From the NCBI RefSeq assembly GCF_050003625.1, contig NC_134401.1, positions 90,374,852 through 90,438,851 of the forward strand: 64,000 nt of DNA. Reading direction: 5' to 3'. Below, one piece after another: positions 21,958 to 32,462 of the stretch. Position numbers and translations under genes: made by a program. The notes below the pieces were generated by a model. It made no database searches. It was not told the origin of the DNA and saw only the letters and a program-made list of their open reading frames with translations. Source of the DNA: Haematobia irritans. Taxonomy: Eukaryota > Arthropoda > Insecta > Diptera > Muscidae. Positions within the stretch are counted from its first letter, which is position 1. The number at the start of each line of letters is the position of its first letter.

Positions 21958-22160
21958 ATTGAGAGTCCATTGTGATACCACAGGTTTTTAATTTTTCTCT
22001 TATCAATGAGTGCAGCTCGATTCTTCGTTTAGCTCATTGGCACTTTTAATAGCCAAATCCGTACGTCGTTTCTCAATACGAAGAAACCACTTCGGGAAGG
22101 TAAAACATTCAGAATTACTGAAAGGGGAGAAATCGCCACTGAAAATTGGCATTGAACCTA
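21958..22160 (-). mobile_element. SINE-A, old diverged copy
   Basis: Landmarks persist in the expected order: GTCCATTGTGATACCAC, TCTTATCAATGAGTGCAG, TAGCCAAATCCGTACG, GAAACCACTT, AGAATTACTGA. Divergence is heavy and the tRNA-like head is absent. The open frame at 22003-22200 is a shadow of it. Confidence 0.65.
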
Positions 22161-22258
22161 TTATTCTTTGCTTACCATAGTCCACGGTGGCTACTGACAT
22201 GAAAGCCTAAAAATTGTATGTGTGAAGTTAAATTCGAATTTGAAATTTGGTTAGTATT

Positions 22259-22355
22259 TTAGGTTAGGTATGGTGGCAGCCCGTTATTTCAGGCTCACTT
22301 AGACATTTCAGTCCATTGTGATACCACAGTGGTGAACTTCTCTCTTAGACACTAA
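22259..22355 (-). mobile_element. SINE-A 3' tail inside the foldback arm
   Basis: Reads TTAGGTTAGGTATGGTGGC, TTTCAGGCTCACTTAGAC, GTCCATTGTGATACCAC, GTGAACTTCTCTCTTAG. It is 5'-truncated, as expected for target-primed insertion, and interrupts the foldback arm. Confidence 0.75.
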
Positions 22356-22575
22356 CCTGCACCTTAAATACGAATTTAGTTTTTCAAATTGGAATTTGAA
22401 TTTTTACTATTTGGCTTGCTATGCAAAAACTAAGCCGCGTGAATAAGAACACGGCTTACTTTTGGCACAGTGGGCCCCGTTTGTTGAAAAATTATTTTCA
22501 AACTTGCGCTTTTCACAAATTCTTTTCTAATGAAGTCTTTTGTGATTATGAAAGCTGAGTGCAAGACATTTCCAA

Positions 22576-22947
22576 CCCAGCAAAAAATGAAGCACTATTT
22601 CAGCACGATTGTAAGGGAGAGAAGCAGTACCAACTGCTTACAAAACAACGGAATCAGCGCTGAATTTTGTGGGCGATGTCCCGATTTAGAGCAGCTTCTT
22701 CATAGCGCTGATATAATTGCGCTGGTACTGCATCTCTCCCTTACAATCCTGCTGAAATAATGCTCCATTTTTTGGTGGGATGAAGCAAAACAGCACTATC
22801 TTTCATGCATCTATACTGTATGAATTGGTTGCAATAACGTAAACGAATGATCATACACTGGTTTGATTACTCGTTTACGTTATTGCCACCGATACATGCA
22901 ATGTGGATGCACTGCATACTTTATTGCATAATGTATTTTTTGCTGGG
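22576..22947. mobile_element. MITE with two internal hairpins (CCCAGCAAAAAAT ends)
   Basis: The ends are CCCAGCAAAAAATG and TATTTTTTGCTGGG. Inside, arms of about 57 bp (22576-22632 and 22723-22779, e.g. TGTAAGGGAGAGA against TCTCTCCCTTACA) form one hairpin. A perfect 16-bp stem (GCAATAACGTAAACGA, 22831-22846 with 22871-22886) forms another. No coding. Confidence 0.7.
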
Positions 22948-23134
22948 AATGAATTTAGCCTCTATACCGCACGCGGCTTAATTTTTGCATAGTAAGCCAA
23001 ATAGCACAAATTCAAATTCGATTTTGAAAAACTAAATTCGTTTTTAAGATGTCGGTTTGTGTATCGGCTAAGTTTTTGCTGCAGATTTAGAAATCGAATT
23101 TATCTTCACATACATAAAAATTGTTCTAGACTAA

Positions 23135-23891
23135 AAATAATATTTACCCAATTAAGAAGCTTAATATAAAATAAATTTTAAGATATCAACTAATATTAAG
23201 ATTAAGGACAAATATAAAGAAATTTTAGTTAAAAAATTAATTGAAGCTATGAATGTTTTATTTTCTTAAATTTTTATTCAAATTCGATTAAGATTTTAAT
23301 TAAACAAATATTTATGAAAATTTTTATCTATGTATTCATTTTTGAAATTTATGTATTATCGTTAAAGTTCTATGTCTTCAACGAAAATTTTCCCAATTAC
23401 AAGTAAAACCATGTATGGTTTAAAGAAATAATCTTTTTTCACATCGCAAAATTTTTCAAAAATTGGTGTTAAAAAATCTTAATTTCTGGTAACATTAATT
23501 AAAACCTTCTAAAATTTCGATCAACCACAACCCAATGTGCATACACATATCTTTCGAATATAAACAAACCAAAACTGCAGACTATATTATCCATGTGTAT
23601 ACTTTCTAACAAAACAAAAAACAGTCTTTTCTTCAAACCACATGGACGGCTAAATAAAACAAATCCAAAAAATTTTGAAAATTGACATCTGCTTGGTTAA
23701 CATTTAAATAGTGATGACGAAAACGACATTCGCCGAAATGTCAGTGATTTTAAAGTGACGGTCTGAGTAATAGACAATGGAAGAAGAGGAAACCCAATTA
23801 TGTATGTAAATTCCGATAAATAAATTGGAATAATAAATTTATTTGACAATATTTAAAAAGATAGAATAAAAAGTATTTGTATTGTACTTAC
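23135..23891. other. Intronic sequence downstream of the myosin exon
   Basis: AT-rich with no other gene. On the minus strand this is the start of the intron after the exon; the donor GTAAGT is at 23886-23891. Short AATT-like words occur at 23190-23330 but no element can be delimited. Confidence 0.5.
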
Positions 23892-24107
23892 ATAAATTAA
23901 GCCAGAATAATATCTGTCTTTGATATTGTGCAAGACGGATGCTTCATTGAGACATGTTAGCTCCGCCATATCCTCGACTTTGTCGAATTTTGGCGGATTC
24001 ATTTTTTGTATATCATCACGTAGAACCATGACACGCTTACCGGTTTCGGTAAGTTCCACTTCAACTTCATCGCCATGTTCACGTTTAATACTGGCAGCGC
24101 AGAAACC
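23892..24107 (-). CDS. zip: Non-muscle myosin II heavy chain, internal exon
   Basis: This 216-bp exon encodes 72 residues in phase 0 at both ends. On the minus strand it follows a consensus acceptor (TTTCTATCCATTACAG) and ends at TAT before the donor GTAAGTAC. The protein starts [19 protein letters not shown], crosses [17 protein letters not shown] and [14 protein letters not shown], and ends DRYYSGLIY. This is the end of the N-terminal SH3-like barrel and the entry to the motor domain, just before the TYSGLF segment of the family. The wording matches cytoplasmic myosin II (Drosophila zipper, vertebrate MYH9/10) and not muscle myosin, whose equivalent has a different linker. The product is the actin-activated ATPase motor of cytokinesis and epithelial contraction. 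Flanking exons were not found, so the introns are very long. The gene symbol follows the fly orthologue. Confidence 0.93.
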
Positions 24108-24626
24108 CTGTAATGGATAGAAATTAAATGAAATATTAATAAAAGTTTAATGGGCATAATAAACTTAGAAAAAAGGTTTAAGAGGAAATCCTGCACTGAC
24201 ATTTTTTGATTTTGGACAAAGCCCTTTGACTACCGATGTCCACTTAGGAAGACATTCGAAAACGGCACCAAACTCTATTTCCCTAGTTAGTTTCGATTTA
24301 TTTATCGATGTTATTTTAAAGTAGAGGCTTTAATGTAAATAAGCTATAAATATTTTCCACATTGGTGAGCACTAAAATGCATTCTTATAAACTTTAACAA
24401 TAAACGAAAAATACGAAATGTTGAGTCCATTTTTCGACTGTACGTCTCTGATAAATGGACATTTATACAAAAACTGTAGCTGATATTTCGATGCCTTCAT
24501 TCCAGAGTACGTTAAGTCAACTTAGCACGTTTTGACGGAGTTCGCTTTTTTTGTATTCGGATTGATGTGACTTGAGTCCAGTCAAAAGCTCGGATTTATC
24601 GGACACTTCTATGAAAAGTTATGGAA
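24108..24626. other. Intronic sequence upstream of the myosin exon
   Basis: On the minus strand this is the 3' part of the preceding intron, with the pyrimidine-rich acceptor tract adjoining 24108. Nothing else is recognised. Confidence 0.5.
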
Positions 24627-24966
24627 GGTTAGGTTAGGTGGCAGCCCGATGTATCAGGCTCACTTAGACTATTTAGTCCATTGTGACACCACATTGGTGA
24701 ACTTCCCTCTTATCACTGAGTGCTGCCCGATTCCATGTTAAGGTCAATGACAAGGGACCTCTTTTTTATAGCCGAGTCCGAACGGCGTTCCACATTGCAG
24801 TGAAACCATGTAGAGAAGCTTTGAAACCCTCAGAAATGTCACCAGCATTACTGAGGTGGGATAATCCACCGCTGAAAAACTTTTTGGTGTTCGGTCGAAG
24901 CAGGAATCGAACCCACGACCTTATGTATGCAAGGCGGGCATGCTAACCATTGCACCACGGTGGTCT
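24627..24966 (-). mobile_element. SINE-A, near full length
   Basis: Read on the minus strand: a tRNA-like head (CACCGTGGTGCAATGGTTAG, box B GGTTCGATTCC), the body (CACCAAAAAGTTTTTCAGC, GGACTCGGCTATAAAAAAG), the block GTGTCACAATGGACTAAATA, the hairpin region and (TAACC)n. It is transcribed by RNA polymerase III in intact relatives. No clear target-site duplication was found. Confidence 0.85.
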
Positions 24967-25485
24967 AAGTAAATTTTAGCCATGATCTATTATCACTATT
25001 TGGAATTCGTACATTCTAAAAAAATTAACACCGAAAAAAAATTAATTTCTATCTTATACGGTTTTTGAGAAATTCCAAATAAACTTTGAACCTGTCTCCT
25101 TTAAAATTCACTTTTTAGACTTAGCGCACTCTGGAATGTAGACATCGATTTGTCCGGGTTCTTTTTTGTATTTTTTCTAACACTTCAGAAGATAGTATAG
25201 GCCAAATAGCGCTTATTTTCGTAAGGCTATTATGCCAGAATTCAAGAAACAAATTTTCATAACACACTCGTATAGGTCTTGAAGTAATTGAGATAGGTCC
25301 TTAAAATTACAATTTTTGTTTTTTGTTAGTGCAAGTAAAAACAGAAGAAAAATTAAAGTTTTTAACAGTGGATTTATTTCGGTAGTGAAAGAGTTAAACA
25401 GCACGCTTCGTGTTTTATTTCACTGTCAAACAACTGTAAATCTGCTGTACATTTTGGGAAACTTTTTTATTTGTCTATATTAGGG
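24967..25485. other. Non-coding spacer
   Basis: No element delimited. The open frame at 25213-25404 (minus) is leucine-rich by composition and unsupported. Confidence 0.35.
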
Positions 25486-26395
25486 CTGTAATTCGATTTT
25501 TATAAATCGCAAGATTCGGGATTTCAAAATATTGAATCCCGGGATTTTCCGGGATTTTTTTCGGGATTCTTTAACTATTTTGAGTAATAACAATCTACAG
25601 TACCAAAAATTGTAACACATTAAGACTTTTTGGTTTAATTCATTTTTTTAACAAAAAACGTAAAAACTCTAAAAAATTAAACTCACCAGGAATGTTGGTT
25701 GGTTATGTCGGTTAATCTTAGAAAATTTTGGTTAATTTTAGAAAATTTTAACTAAACTGTATAACAAAGTTTCACAAAGGATTTCACAAATATAAGTAAA
25801 TATTTTTCGACAAATTCAAAATTTCGCTTTTTTTCGCTTCTTAAAGAAAATTTCAAAGATTGAAGGAAAAAATTGGAATTAAAAATTGCAAAAATGTCTT
25901 TAGAACCCTATACAAGTTCATGATGGGCGCATTATTAGTAAAATTTTAAGAAATATCGTCAAGAAAACTACAATTAAATTGGCTTTAGTGAAATACAGGG
26001 TTCACATTTTTGAAGTGTAACAAAAGAACATAAGAGTGAAATAAGAGGCAATTTCAAATTGCTACTTAACAAAAAAAACTAGGAACACAAAAATAAAATA
26101 AAAAGCTATTTCATATTGCTTTCGTACTCGTATACTTCATCGTTTTAAGTAACCTCTTTAAGGCATCCAAAGTTTCATCAGATATACGCGATCTTATCTT
26201 ATTGCAGATATAAGATGCAGATTAAAAACATCTCTCATAGTCGGCACTTGTCTAAGGGTCGTTTATACTGAACGACACCAAGTTATCAATAAAAAATCCT
26301 AAAAAGTCACACATTTAATAAGTTTGGATTATTTTTTCGGGATCCCGAAAAATCCCGGGATTAAAAATAAAAATTCCAGGGGGAATATATCTTCC
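25486..26395. repeat. Old repeat region with GGGATTT-rich ends
   Basis: A block starting TAGGGCTGTAATTCG and rich in CGGGATTTTCCGGGATT (25486-25570) is mirrored near 26338-26362 (CGGGATCCCGAAAAATCCCG). This may be a hAT-type element by its TAGGG start, but no duplication was found. The 25735-25925 part is related to 30080-30260. Confidence 0.4.
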
Positions 26396-26435
26396 AATAT
26401 CTTCCAATGCCTCAACTGACGCATTGGAAGATATT
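26396..26435. repeat. Perfect 15-bp hairpin
   Basis: AATATCTTCCAATGC (26396-26410), a 10-base loop, and GCATTGGAAGATATT (26421-26435). It stands alone and is not part of any element I could delimit. Confidence 0.8.
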
Positions 26436-27850
26436 GAAAAATTTATTCGTAAGATACCGGCCAAAATGTATGACAAAGAGTATGAAAAAATTGGACTAAA
26501 CGGATGGATCATTTGAGGAGCAGTCTGGGTAAACATTTGCATGAAATAAACTTAAACATTAAATTAACGATTTAGAAAAACGTTTCATGAATTTTCCTGA
26601 TTTTTTCTTGTTTGTTTATTTTTCTTAAAAAATCACCCTTTAGACCTACATATTTGATAACATTTCAAATCATTCAATATTAATTCCGCTCCCAGTGCAA
26701 AATTTCACGTAAATCGGAGTAAAATCGGAATCAAATCTCTTAGCAATAAGACAAAACGACTTCATTGAAACGATTATCGACTTTAGAAAAGAAATAATCA
26801 CTTAAAACGGAATAAAAGTTTTGCTTCTGTGGTCATATACGTATGGATCGGGCGAAAGATGTAAATTTGAAGCAATTTCACTCAAATTTAGCACGCTTAA
26901 ATAACAAAAACTTTGCAAATGGGCTAAGAAACCAAAACTTCTGACTGCCAGTCTTATGTATTGTATGTATAGCAATAGGCTTCTTCTCCTCGTGCAGCAG
27001 ACACTATTAGGCGAAAAAAACAAAAATAGAGATTCTGTTATATTTGCCTGAAGACTGAATGCCTTTTCACATTTGACTGACATAATGACAACACTGGTGT
27101 AGCAAAAAAAAAAAAAACACCAAATCCAACCCATAAATCGAACCAATATATACGCTTGGCATACAATTTAATGTGTATCGAAAGTATCGAAATGAATTTT
27201 ATGCGATAGATGCCTTATTTTATCAGCAATTTCAGATGTATTCTGGGTTGTTTTTTGTTTTTCTCTTCTATTTCTGGCATTTGCTTGAATGCTTTATTTT
27301 TGACTTTATCAATGGATTTTTTTCCTCTTGACTTATACTTCAAGTTGAAGGAATTTCATTTAGGAGAGCCTTGAACTTGTTTTATGTTATGTTGCATTGT
27401 GCATTAAAAATAAAAGAAGAATGAAAGCGTCTAGCTTTTATATTTATGTAAATTGAATAATGATCGTGGTGTATAATTAAAATCAGTACCAAATACTGTT
27501 ACGGGAAATGCTATTTATATTTCATATAATTATAGTTGAATTTTTCTTTAATATTTAATATTTAACTAATATTTAAATAATAAAAAACTGTAATTATAAG
27601 AATTCTATGTTCTTGTTGTGCGAGATTGAATAATAATAATAACAAAATACAAATACAAAAATATAAATATAAATAATAAATATTTTCTAATTAAGAATAT
27701 AACTGATTTTATTTAATTTAAAAATTTAAAGGAAAAATTGGAGTTAAAAATTGCCAGCGTATTCGTATTTCCTTGGGAGCAAGGAAATACGAATTTAGTA
27801 AATCTTTATTTCTCAATATATAATAATTCCATGAACTAAAATAGACTTAA
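26436..27850. other. Non-coding, low-complexity AT
   Basis: No supportable gene. The 114-codon frame at 26802-27146 (minus) has no recognisable domain. 27480-27720 is nearly pure A/T. Confidence 0.4.
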
Positions 27851-28253
27851 CCCTTAAATGCGCACTGTATCTTTTAAGATACAACCAGAAAAAAAATTCT
27901 TACGTCTTAAAATTTTGACCTAATTCTATGAAAACAAATTTGATGCATTTAAAACATCATAAGGCCATTTTTTCCGGAAAAATTTTAGTACTTCTGAGCA
28001 ATCTGCAGTCAAAATTGAAAATCAATTTTTTTATAAAAAATTAAAAAAAAAAACTACAAATTGGAAGTTAAATGATATTTACCAGAGAAGATAGTAATGT
28101 TAGTAAAAAGAACTGTGTAATGTAAAAAATATCTCTATTCTCTACTAAAATCAAATAGTTTATCTGTAAATAAAAACTTAGTTTAATGCGCACTGTATTT
28201 TTTAAGATACGAACACTATTAAAAAAACACATTAATTTTTTTTTAATGTGGTA

Positions 28254-28788
28254 ACAGGTTGGCTGATACGTCCCCGGTCTGACACATAGATGGCGTCGCT
28301 AGTATTAAATGCATATTATTTTTATATAGTACCAACCTTCAAATGATTCGTGCCAACATTTGACGTCTGTAAGTCAATTAGTTTGTGAGATAGAGCGTCT
28401 TTTGTGAAGCAACTTTTGTTATTGTGAAAAAATGGAAAAAACGCACCGTGCCACAAGTCATTGAGAACGATGGCAAAAATTCATGAATTGGGCTTCGAAT
28501 TGCTTCCCACCCACCGTATTCTCCAGATCTGGCCCCTAGCGACTTTTTCTTGTTTTCAGACCTCAAAAGGATGCTCGGAAATTTGGCTGCAATGAATAGG
28601 TGATCGCCGAAACTGAGGCATATTTTGAGGCAAAACCGAAGGAGTACTACCAAAATGGTATCAAAAAATTGGAAGGTCATTATAATCGTTGTATCGCTCT
28701 TGAAGGGAACTATGTTGAATAATAAAAACGAATTTTGACAAAAAATGTGTTTTTCTTTGTTAGACCAGAGACTTATCAGCCAACCTGT
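28254..28788 (+). mobile_element. mariner element, internally deleted
   Basis: It is flanked by TA (28252-28253 and 28789-28790). The ends are ACAGGTTGGCTGATACGTCC and the complement of ACAGGTTGGCTGATAAGTCT, a classic mariner terminus. It is 535 bp long against about 1.3 kb for intact mariners, with most of the transposase missing. Confidence 0.88.
28412..28721 (+). pseudogene. mariner transposase C-terminal remnant
   Basis: Readable pieces are ELGFELLP, then after a one-base shift YSPDLAPSDFFLFSDLKRM, which carries the third catalytic aspartate of the DD34D triad. Then, past a TAG, AETEAYFEAKPKEYYQNGI and the C-terminal GHYNRCIALEGNYVE. A frameshift and an in-frame stop, plus loss of the first two aspartates, make it inactive. 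Open frames on the opposite strand here (28378-28857) are shadows. Confidence 0.85.
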
Positions 28789-29219
28789 TATGCAGATGTT
28801 CTTTTTTACCATTTTGCATATTATATTTTTTTCGGTGGAATCGGCGATCCTGTGCATTTAAGGGTTAAATTGGCTTTAGTGCCCTACACGCCAAGAAAAA
28901 AAACGTTTGGAAAACGTGTACCGAAAACATTTTTCTTTTGTTAGAGTTTTTTGAATTGCTTCGAAAATTTTAAACTTTTATCACCAAAAAATTCGTTTGT
29001 TACAAAATTTTTATTTTTTCAATAAAATAATTTATTTTTGAACCAACAACACAGTCCATTTTGTTTATATCAAGCACTGTTCTTTTCTGACTTTAAGTCT
29101 TTAATGAGACACATTTTACAGTTCATAGTAAAAATTTAATATAGTAGTATGTTATGTAACGTTGAACACCTTTTCGGAATATTCCGAACATATCTGGAAT
29201 ATATATAAAAATTTTTTTT

Positions 29220-29438
29220 TGGTTTTCGGTCGAAGCAGGTATCGAACCCACGACCCTTAGCATGCAATGTGGAAAGCCGTTCGGACTCGGCTATAAAAAG
29301 GAGGTCCCTTGTCATTGAGCTTAACATAGAATCGGGCAGCACTCAGTGATAAGTCTAAGTGAAACTGATACATCGGGTTGCTACCTAACCTAACCTAGCA
29401 TGCAAGCCGGACGTAGCAACCACTGCTCCACGGTGCCC
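29220..29438 (-). mobile_element. SINE-A head interrupted by another SINE-A
   Basis: The two halves (29220-29267 and 29396-29438) join into one tRNA-like head on the minus strand, including the box B complement TATCGAACC. They are separated by a younger insertion. Confidence 0.75.
29268..29395 (+). mobile_element. SINE-A, 5'-truncated, inserted in a SINE-A
   Basis: This runs from TGTGGAAAGCCGTTCGG to a CCTAACCTAACC tail, flanked by the 10-bp duplication TAGCATGCAA (29258-29267 and 29396-29405). About 40 bp including the GTGGTATCACAATGG block is missing internally. Confidence 0.82.
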
Positions 29439-29544
29439 AACTAAATGTATGTTTCTGTTAAATAAAGTTTGTTTAGTCGGCTCGTGGGCCGCCGCAAGGT
29501 ATGCTATATAATATAACTTATATGGATAATTGTCTATTGATGAC

Positions 29545-29757
29545 AAGAACAGCTACATAGCTCAGTGTAAAGTTTGATAGCGTGTTGTCTTACAAATTGC
29601 ATGGTCCGTGGTTCGATTCTCCGTCCAGGCGAATGGTAAAATTTATAAAATCGAATAATTTCTTCTACATTGTTTGTATTACAGAAAAAGGTGCTAAGAA
29701 CTAAAAAACTTCGTTGAAGTGAGAAAGATATTAGGGAAAATTCAATTAGCCAGAAAA
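29545..29757 (+). mobile_element. SINE-B (tRNA-derived)
   Basis: The head reads GCTACATAGCTCAGTG, with box B GTGGTTCGATTCTCCGTCC 62-80 bases on. The tail is ATAATTTCTTCTAC, TTTGTATTACAGAAAAAGG, TGCTAAGAACTAAAAAA. The second copy at 32110-32361 shares the tail closely and the head less well. It could be mistaken for a tRNA gene, but the acceptor stem does not pair and a conserved tail follows. Confidence 0.7.
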
Positions 29758-29937
29758 GATTGTTCTTGATTTAGTCTTTATGAAATCGTTTTTACATCCT
29801 GAAAAAGAATAAACGTTTATCACAAAAAGTATATACTTTTCTTCGAAATAAACTTCCTTACAGCGAAAAGCAAATGGGAAACGAACTTTGTTTGTCTAAA
29901 ATTTCTTTTGGGAGGAAATTTTTTTTTTGCGTGTAGA

Positions 29938-31469
29938 AGGTTCACCTTTTTGGAGTGTGTTGGTTAGAGGGAATATATCAACATCGCCTACCAAATGCTC
30001 CGAAAGTCAAATCATGGAATCGATTTTGTATGCAGTGAACCCAACAAGAAGAAAAATTTTGATTGATTTTAAAAATGTAGCTTATTTTTAGAAAATTTAA
30101 ACAAAACAGTATTACAAACGATGACAACACGCCGATATCACAAAAAAAATATATTTTTTTTATTTAAATCTTTTTCGACAAATTCAAGAAAAATTTATTA
30201 GACATAACTAATTTATTTTATATTTTTTGGAGTTCAAATTGCAAGAATATCTTTAATGAAAGAAGTTCCAAGATAGGCCCATTTGCAGTAAATTTTACAA
30301 ATTCAAAGAAATAATTAACTATTTTGTGGTTATGGTTAAATTTGTCTACGCAACATATTCTTTCTTATTTTTTTATTCCCAACACATAGAAAATGGTAGA
30401 TAGATATGGTCTACAACAAAAAGATTCAGCTTCCTATCCTCTTATTGTAATGACGGCCTATATTCAATGGACACGTGTAATTGTCAATATTACACCACTA
30501 TATACGTTACATTTCAAATTCTTGATTGAAATTCATATCTCAAACGTGTCAATTTCGAGCGCGTTGGTTGGAGATTGACAATGGATTGCATATTTGGAAT
30601 GCTTTAGAATGTTAATTCTCCCCTATGCTCCATATTTTACGAATTGAAAACTTCGAAATTCAAATTTGCAGTTCAAAAACAAACTTCTCTCCTCAAACGT
30701 TTGACAACAACAAAACCATAGATTAGGTAGTCACATATTTATGATATAAATATACGCATAAGTATATACATATGTATGTATGTATATTATGTATATATGT
30801 ACATATTTATTCAACTGTATTCTAATTGGGTTTTATACTAGGCGTCTACCATAAGATAACTTGCAGTTACTGTGCTACCGTCCCATGTGTTTGCCCGATA
30901 TATGAAATGGTGACTATAAAGGCCCAACAGTAGTGGCTTGTTTGGTTGGCGTACCAAGCTAACTGCTGCACCCATAGAAGAGATATGCAGATAGCAGCAA
31001 CATTATTAAAATTCTTAAAGGCTAGAGACGAAAGAACTCGCTTCAAGTATTCATACTCAGACATGATTACCTTTGTTTGTGTACACAAACACAGTACAGT
31101 AATGGACAGACAATTAGGAACAACATTTTATTTACTACTAGACTAGATGTATTACAATAGACTGAATAGTCTAAATGAGCCTAAAATAATGGGCTGCCAC
31201 TATACCTCCTATACACCGCCAGAATTCTATTCGTAAAGAGAACGAATTTTTCCATTTGTCACAACGAAAGAAGCTTTTCATTAAATGAATGAAATGTAAC
31301 GTTCTTTTAAGGAAATTTATTCTTCATAGTTACAAAAATTCGCGTACTTCTTATGGAAAAGTTTCGTACTGTTTATGAATAGTTTCTTTCTTTTTATGAA
31401 AAATGTTCGAACTTTTTGTTAGAAAGAAATAGTTTGCAATAGGTTGTAGTAACAAGTTTGAAAAATGTC
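29938..31469. other. Non-coding, with (TATG)n microsatellite
   Basis: A TATGTATGTATGTATATT microsatellite lies at about 30770-30812. 30080-30260 is a diverged relative of 25735-25925. No gene is supported; the open frames at 30393, 30867 and 30946 have no recognisable domain. Confidence 0.4.
31158..31205 (+). mobile_element. SINE-A or LINE-A tail scrap
   Basis: Reads GACTGAATAGTCTAAATGAG, CCTAAAATAATGGGCTGCCAC. It is isolated, with no poly(TAACC). Confidence 0.6.
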
Positions 31470-32109
31470 ATCACTACACCTTCAAAAATAATCGCTTCTA
31501 TAACATATTAGAGCTCGACCGAAGCGGGTTTTTTTGGCCGAAGCCGATGTTCGGCAAAAAAAGCAACAATCGGCCGAAATCGAAGCCGATTATTTTCCTC
31601 CAATTTGTAATTAAAGAAATTTGGTGTGTTTTTGGTGTGTTTTAGTTCAATATTAAAATATTTTTTCAGCAAATGCATAAATACAACCATAAAAGGTAAT
31701 TCAGTCCAGTAGTTTGATACTATAATTACAAAAAATTATTTATTTAAAATTTTTTATTTTTTTTTTTTTTTTTTTGTACTGGGAGTTTTGACCGAGACAA
31801 ATTCAACACTTGCACGGATGAAAAAGACTGTTTTTCATATGTTTGGCTATAAACATTATATGTTTGGAACACAAATTTTTAAACACAATATTTTTGAGTG
31901 CAAGCATATAATGTTCATAAACTATCATAACATGTTTGGGACATATATGTTAATATGCTAGAACATATTATGTTTGGGACATAAAATGTTTGTAAATATA
32001 ATATGCTTGGATGCAAACATATATTAATTTAGAAATAGCCTATAAACATATATGTGTTTAGTAGCTTGGAGCGCTATTTAACAGGGAGCGATATTGAATT
32101 AAGTTGGTG

Positions 32110-32361
32110 GTTGTTGCTTGTTATTACAAAATTAACATTTTATTTTCACTTGGGCAATTGATCAGCTACTTCTTTGATCCTTACAAACTGTGTGGTCCGC
32201 TGTTCGAATCCCCGTCCGGCAAAAGGTAGAATTAAAATAAAAAAAATCATAAAATTGAATAATTTCTTCTACAATGTTTGTATTACAGAAAAAGGTGCTA
32301 AGAACTAAAAAATCTCGTGGAAGTGAGAAAGATGTGAGGGAATATACAATTAGGCAGAAAC
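32110..32361 (+). mobile_element. SINE-B copy
   Basis: Its box B-like sequence is CTGTTCGAATCCCCGTCC. The tail matches 29545-29757 (TTTGTATTACAGAAAAAGG). The left border is uncertain. Confidence 0.65.
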
Positions 32362-32374
32362 AAAATTTTGAGCA

Positions 32375-32462
32375 TTCAGGTCGAAAACCTATGTTGTTAG
32401 CACCTATATTACCTGTTTATTTTCATAATTCATTATGATTGTAAATATATAAATAAATAAAT
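32375..32462 (+). mobile_element. 5'-truncated LINE tail
   Basis: This 88-bp insert ends in AATATATAAATAAATAAAT and is flanked by the 13-bp duplication AAAATTTTGAGCA (32362-32374 and 32463-32475). It is the innermost layer of the nest. Confidence 0.78.

Larger units (their letters stand above)
22205..23134. mobile_element. Large foldback element with nested hairpins
   Basis: The outer arms are about 22205-22442 and 22972-23134. The left arm holds AAAAATTGTATGTGTGAAG and CTATGCAAAAACTAAGCCGC; the right arm holds their complements. The left arm is split by a SINE-A tail (22259-22355). The interior contains another element with its own hairpins (22576-22947). No transposase. Confidence 0.7.
27851..28864. 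mobile_element. piggyBac-like MITE containing a mariner
   Basis: TTAA flanks both sides (27847-27850 and 28865-28868). The ends are CCCTTAAATGCGCA and the complement of CCCTTAAATGCACA (13 of 14). TTAA targets with CCC-starting ends are the piggyBac signature. The subterminal word ATGCGCACTGTAT is repeated at about 28178. Without the mariner (28254-28788) the element is about 480 bp and non-coding. Confidence 0.8.
28884..29937. mobile_element. Candidate element with CTACACGC ends
   Basis: The left end is CTACACGCCAAGAAAAAAAA and the right end is TTTTTTTTTGCGTGTAG. Between them lie a SINE-A nest (29220-29438) and SINE-B. No transposase. The element class and exact borders are uncertain. Confidence 0.45.

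Noticed and set aside
23920..24120. Plus-strand frame opposite the myosin exon
   Set aside because: It is the antisense of a clearly identified exon.
26802..27146. 114-codon minus-strand open frame
   Set aside because: No recognisable domain, odd composition (Phe runs, basic patch), no splice or start context that stands out. Probably chance.
28378..28857. 159-codon minus-strand open frame
   Set aside because: It is antisense to the mariner remnant, and its codons are the complement of readable transposase.
29545..29625. A tRNA gene at the SINE-B head
   Set aside because: No clover-leaf pairing by eye, and a conserved tail is shared with a second copy at 32110-32361.
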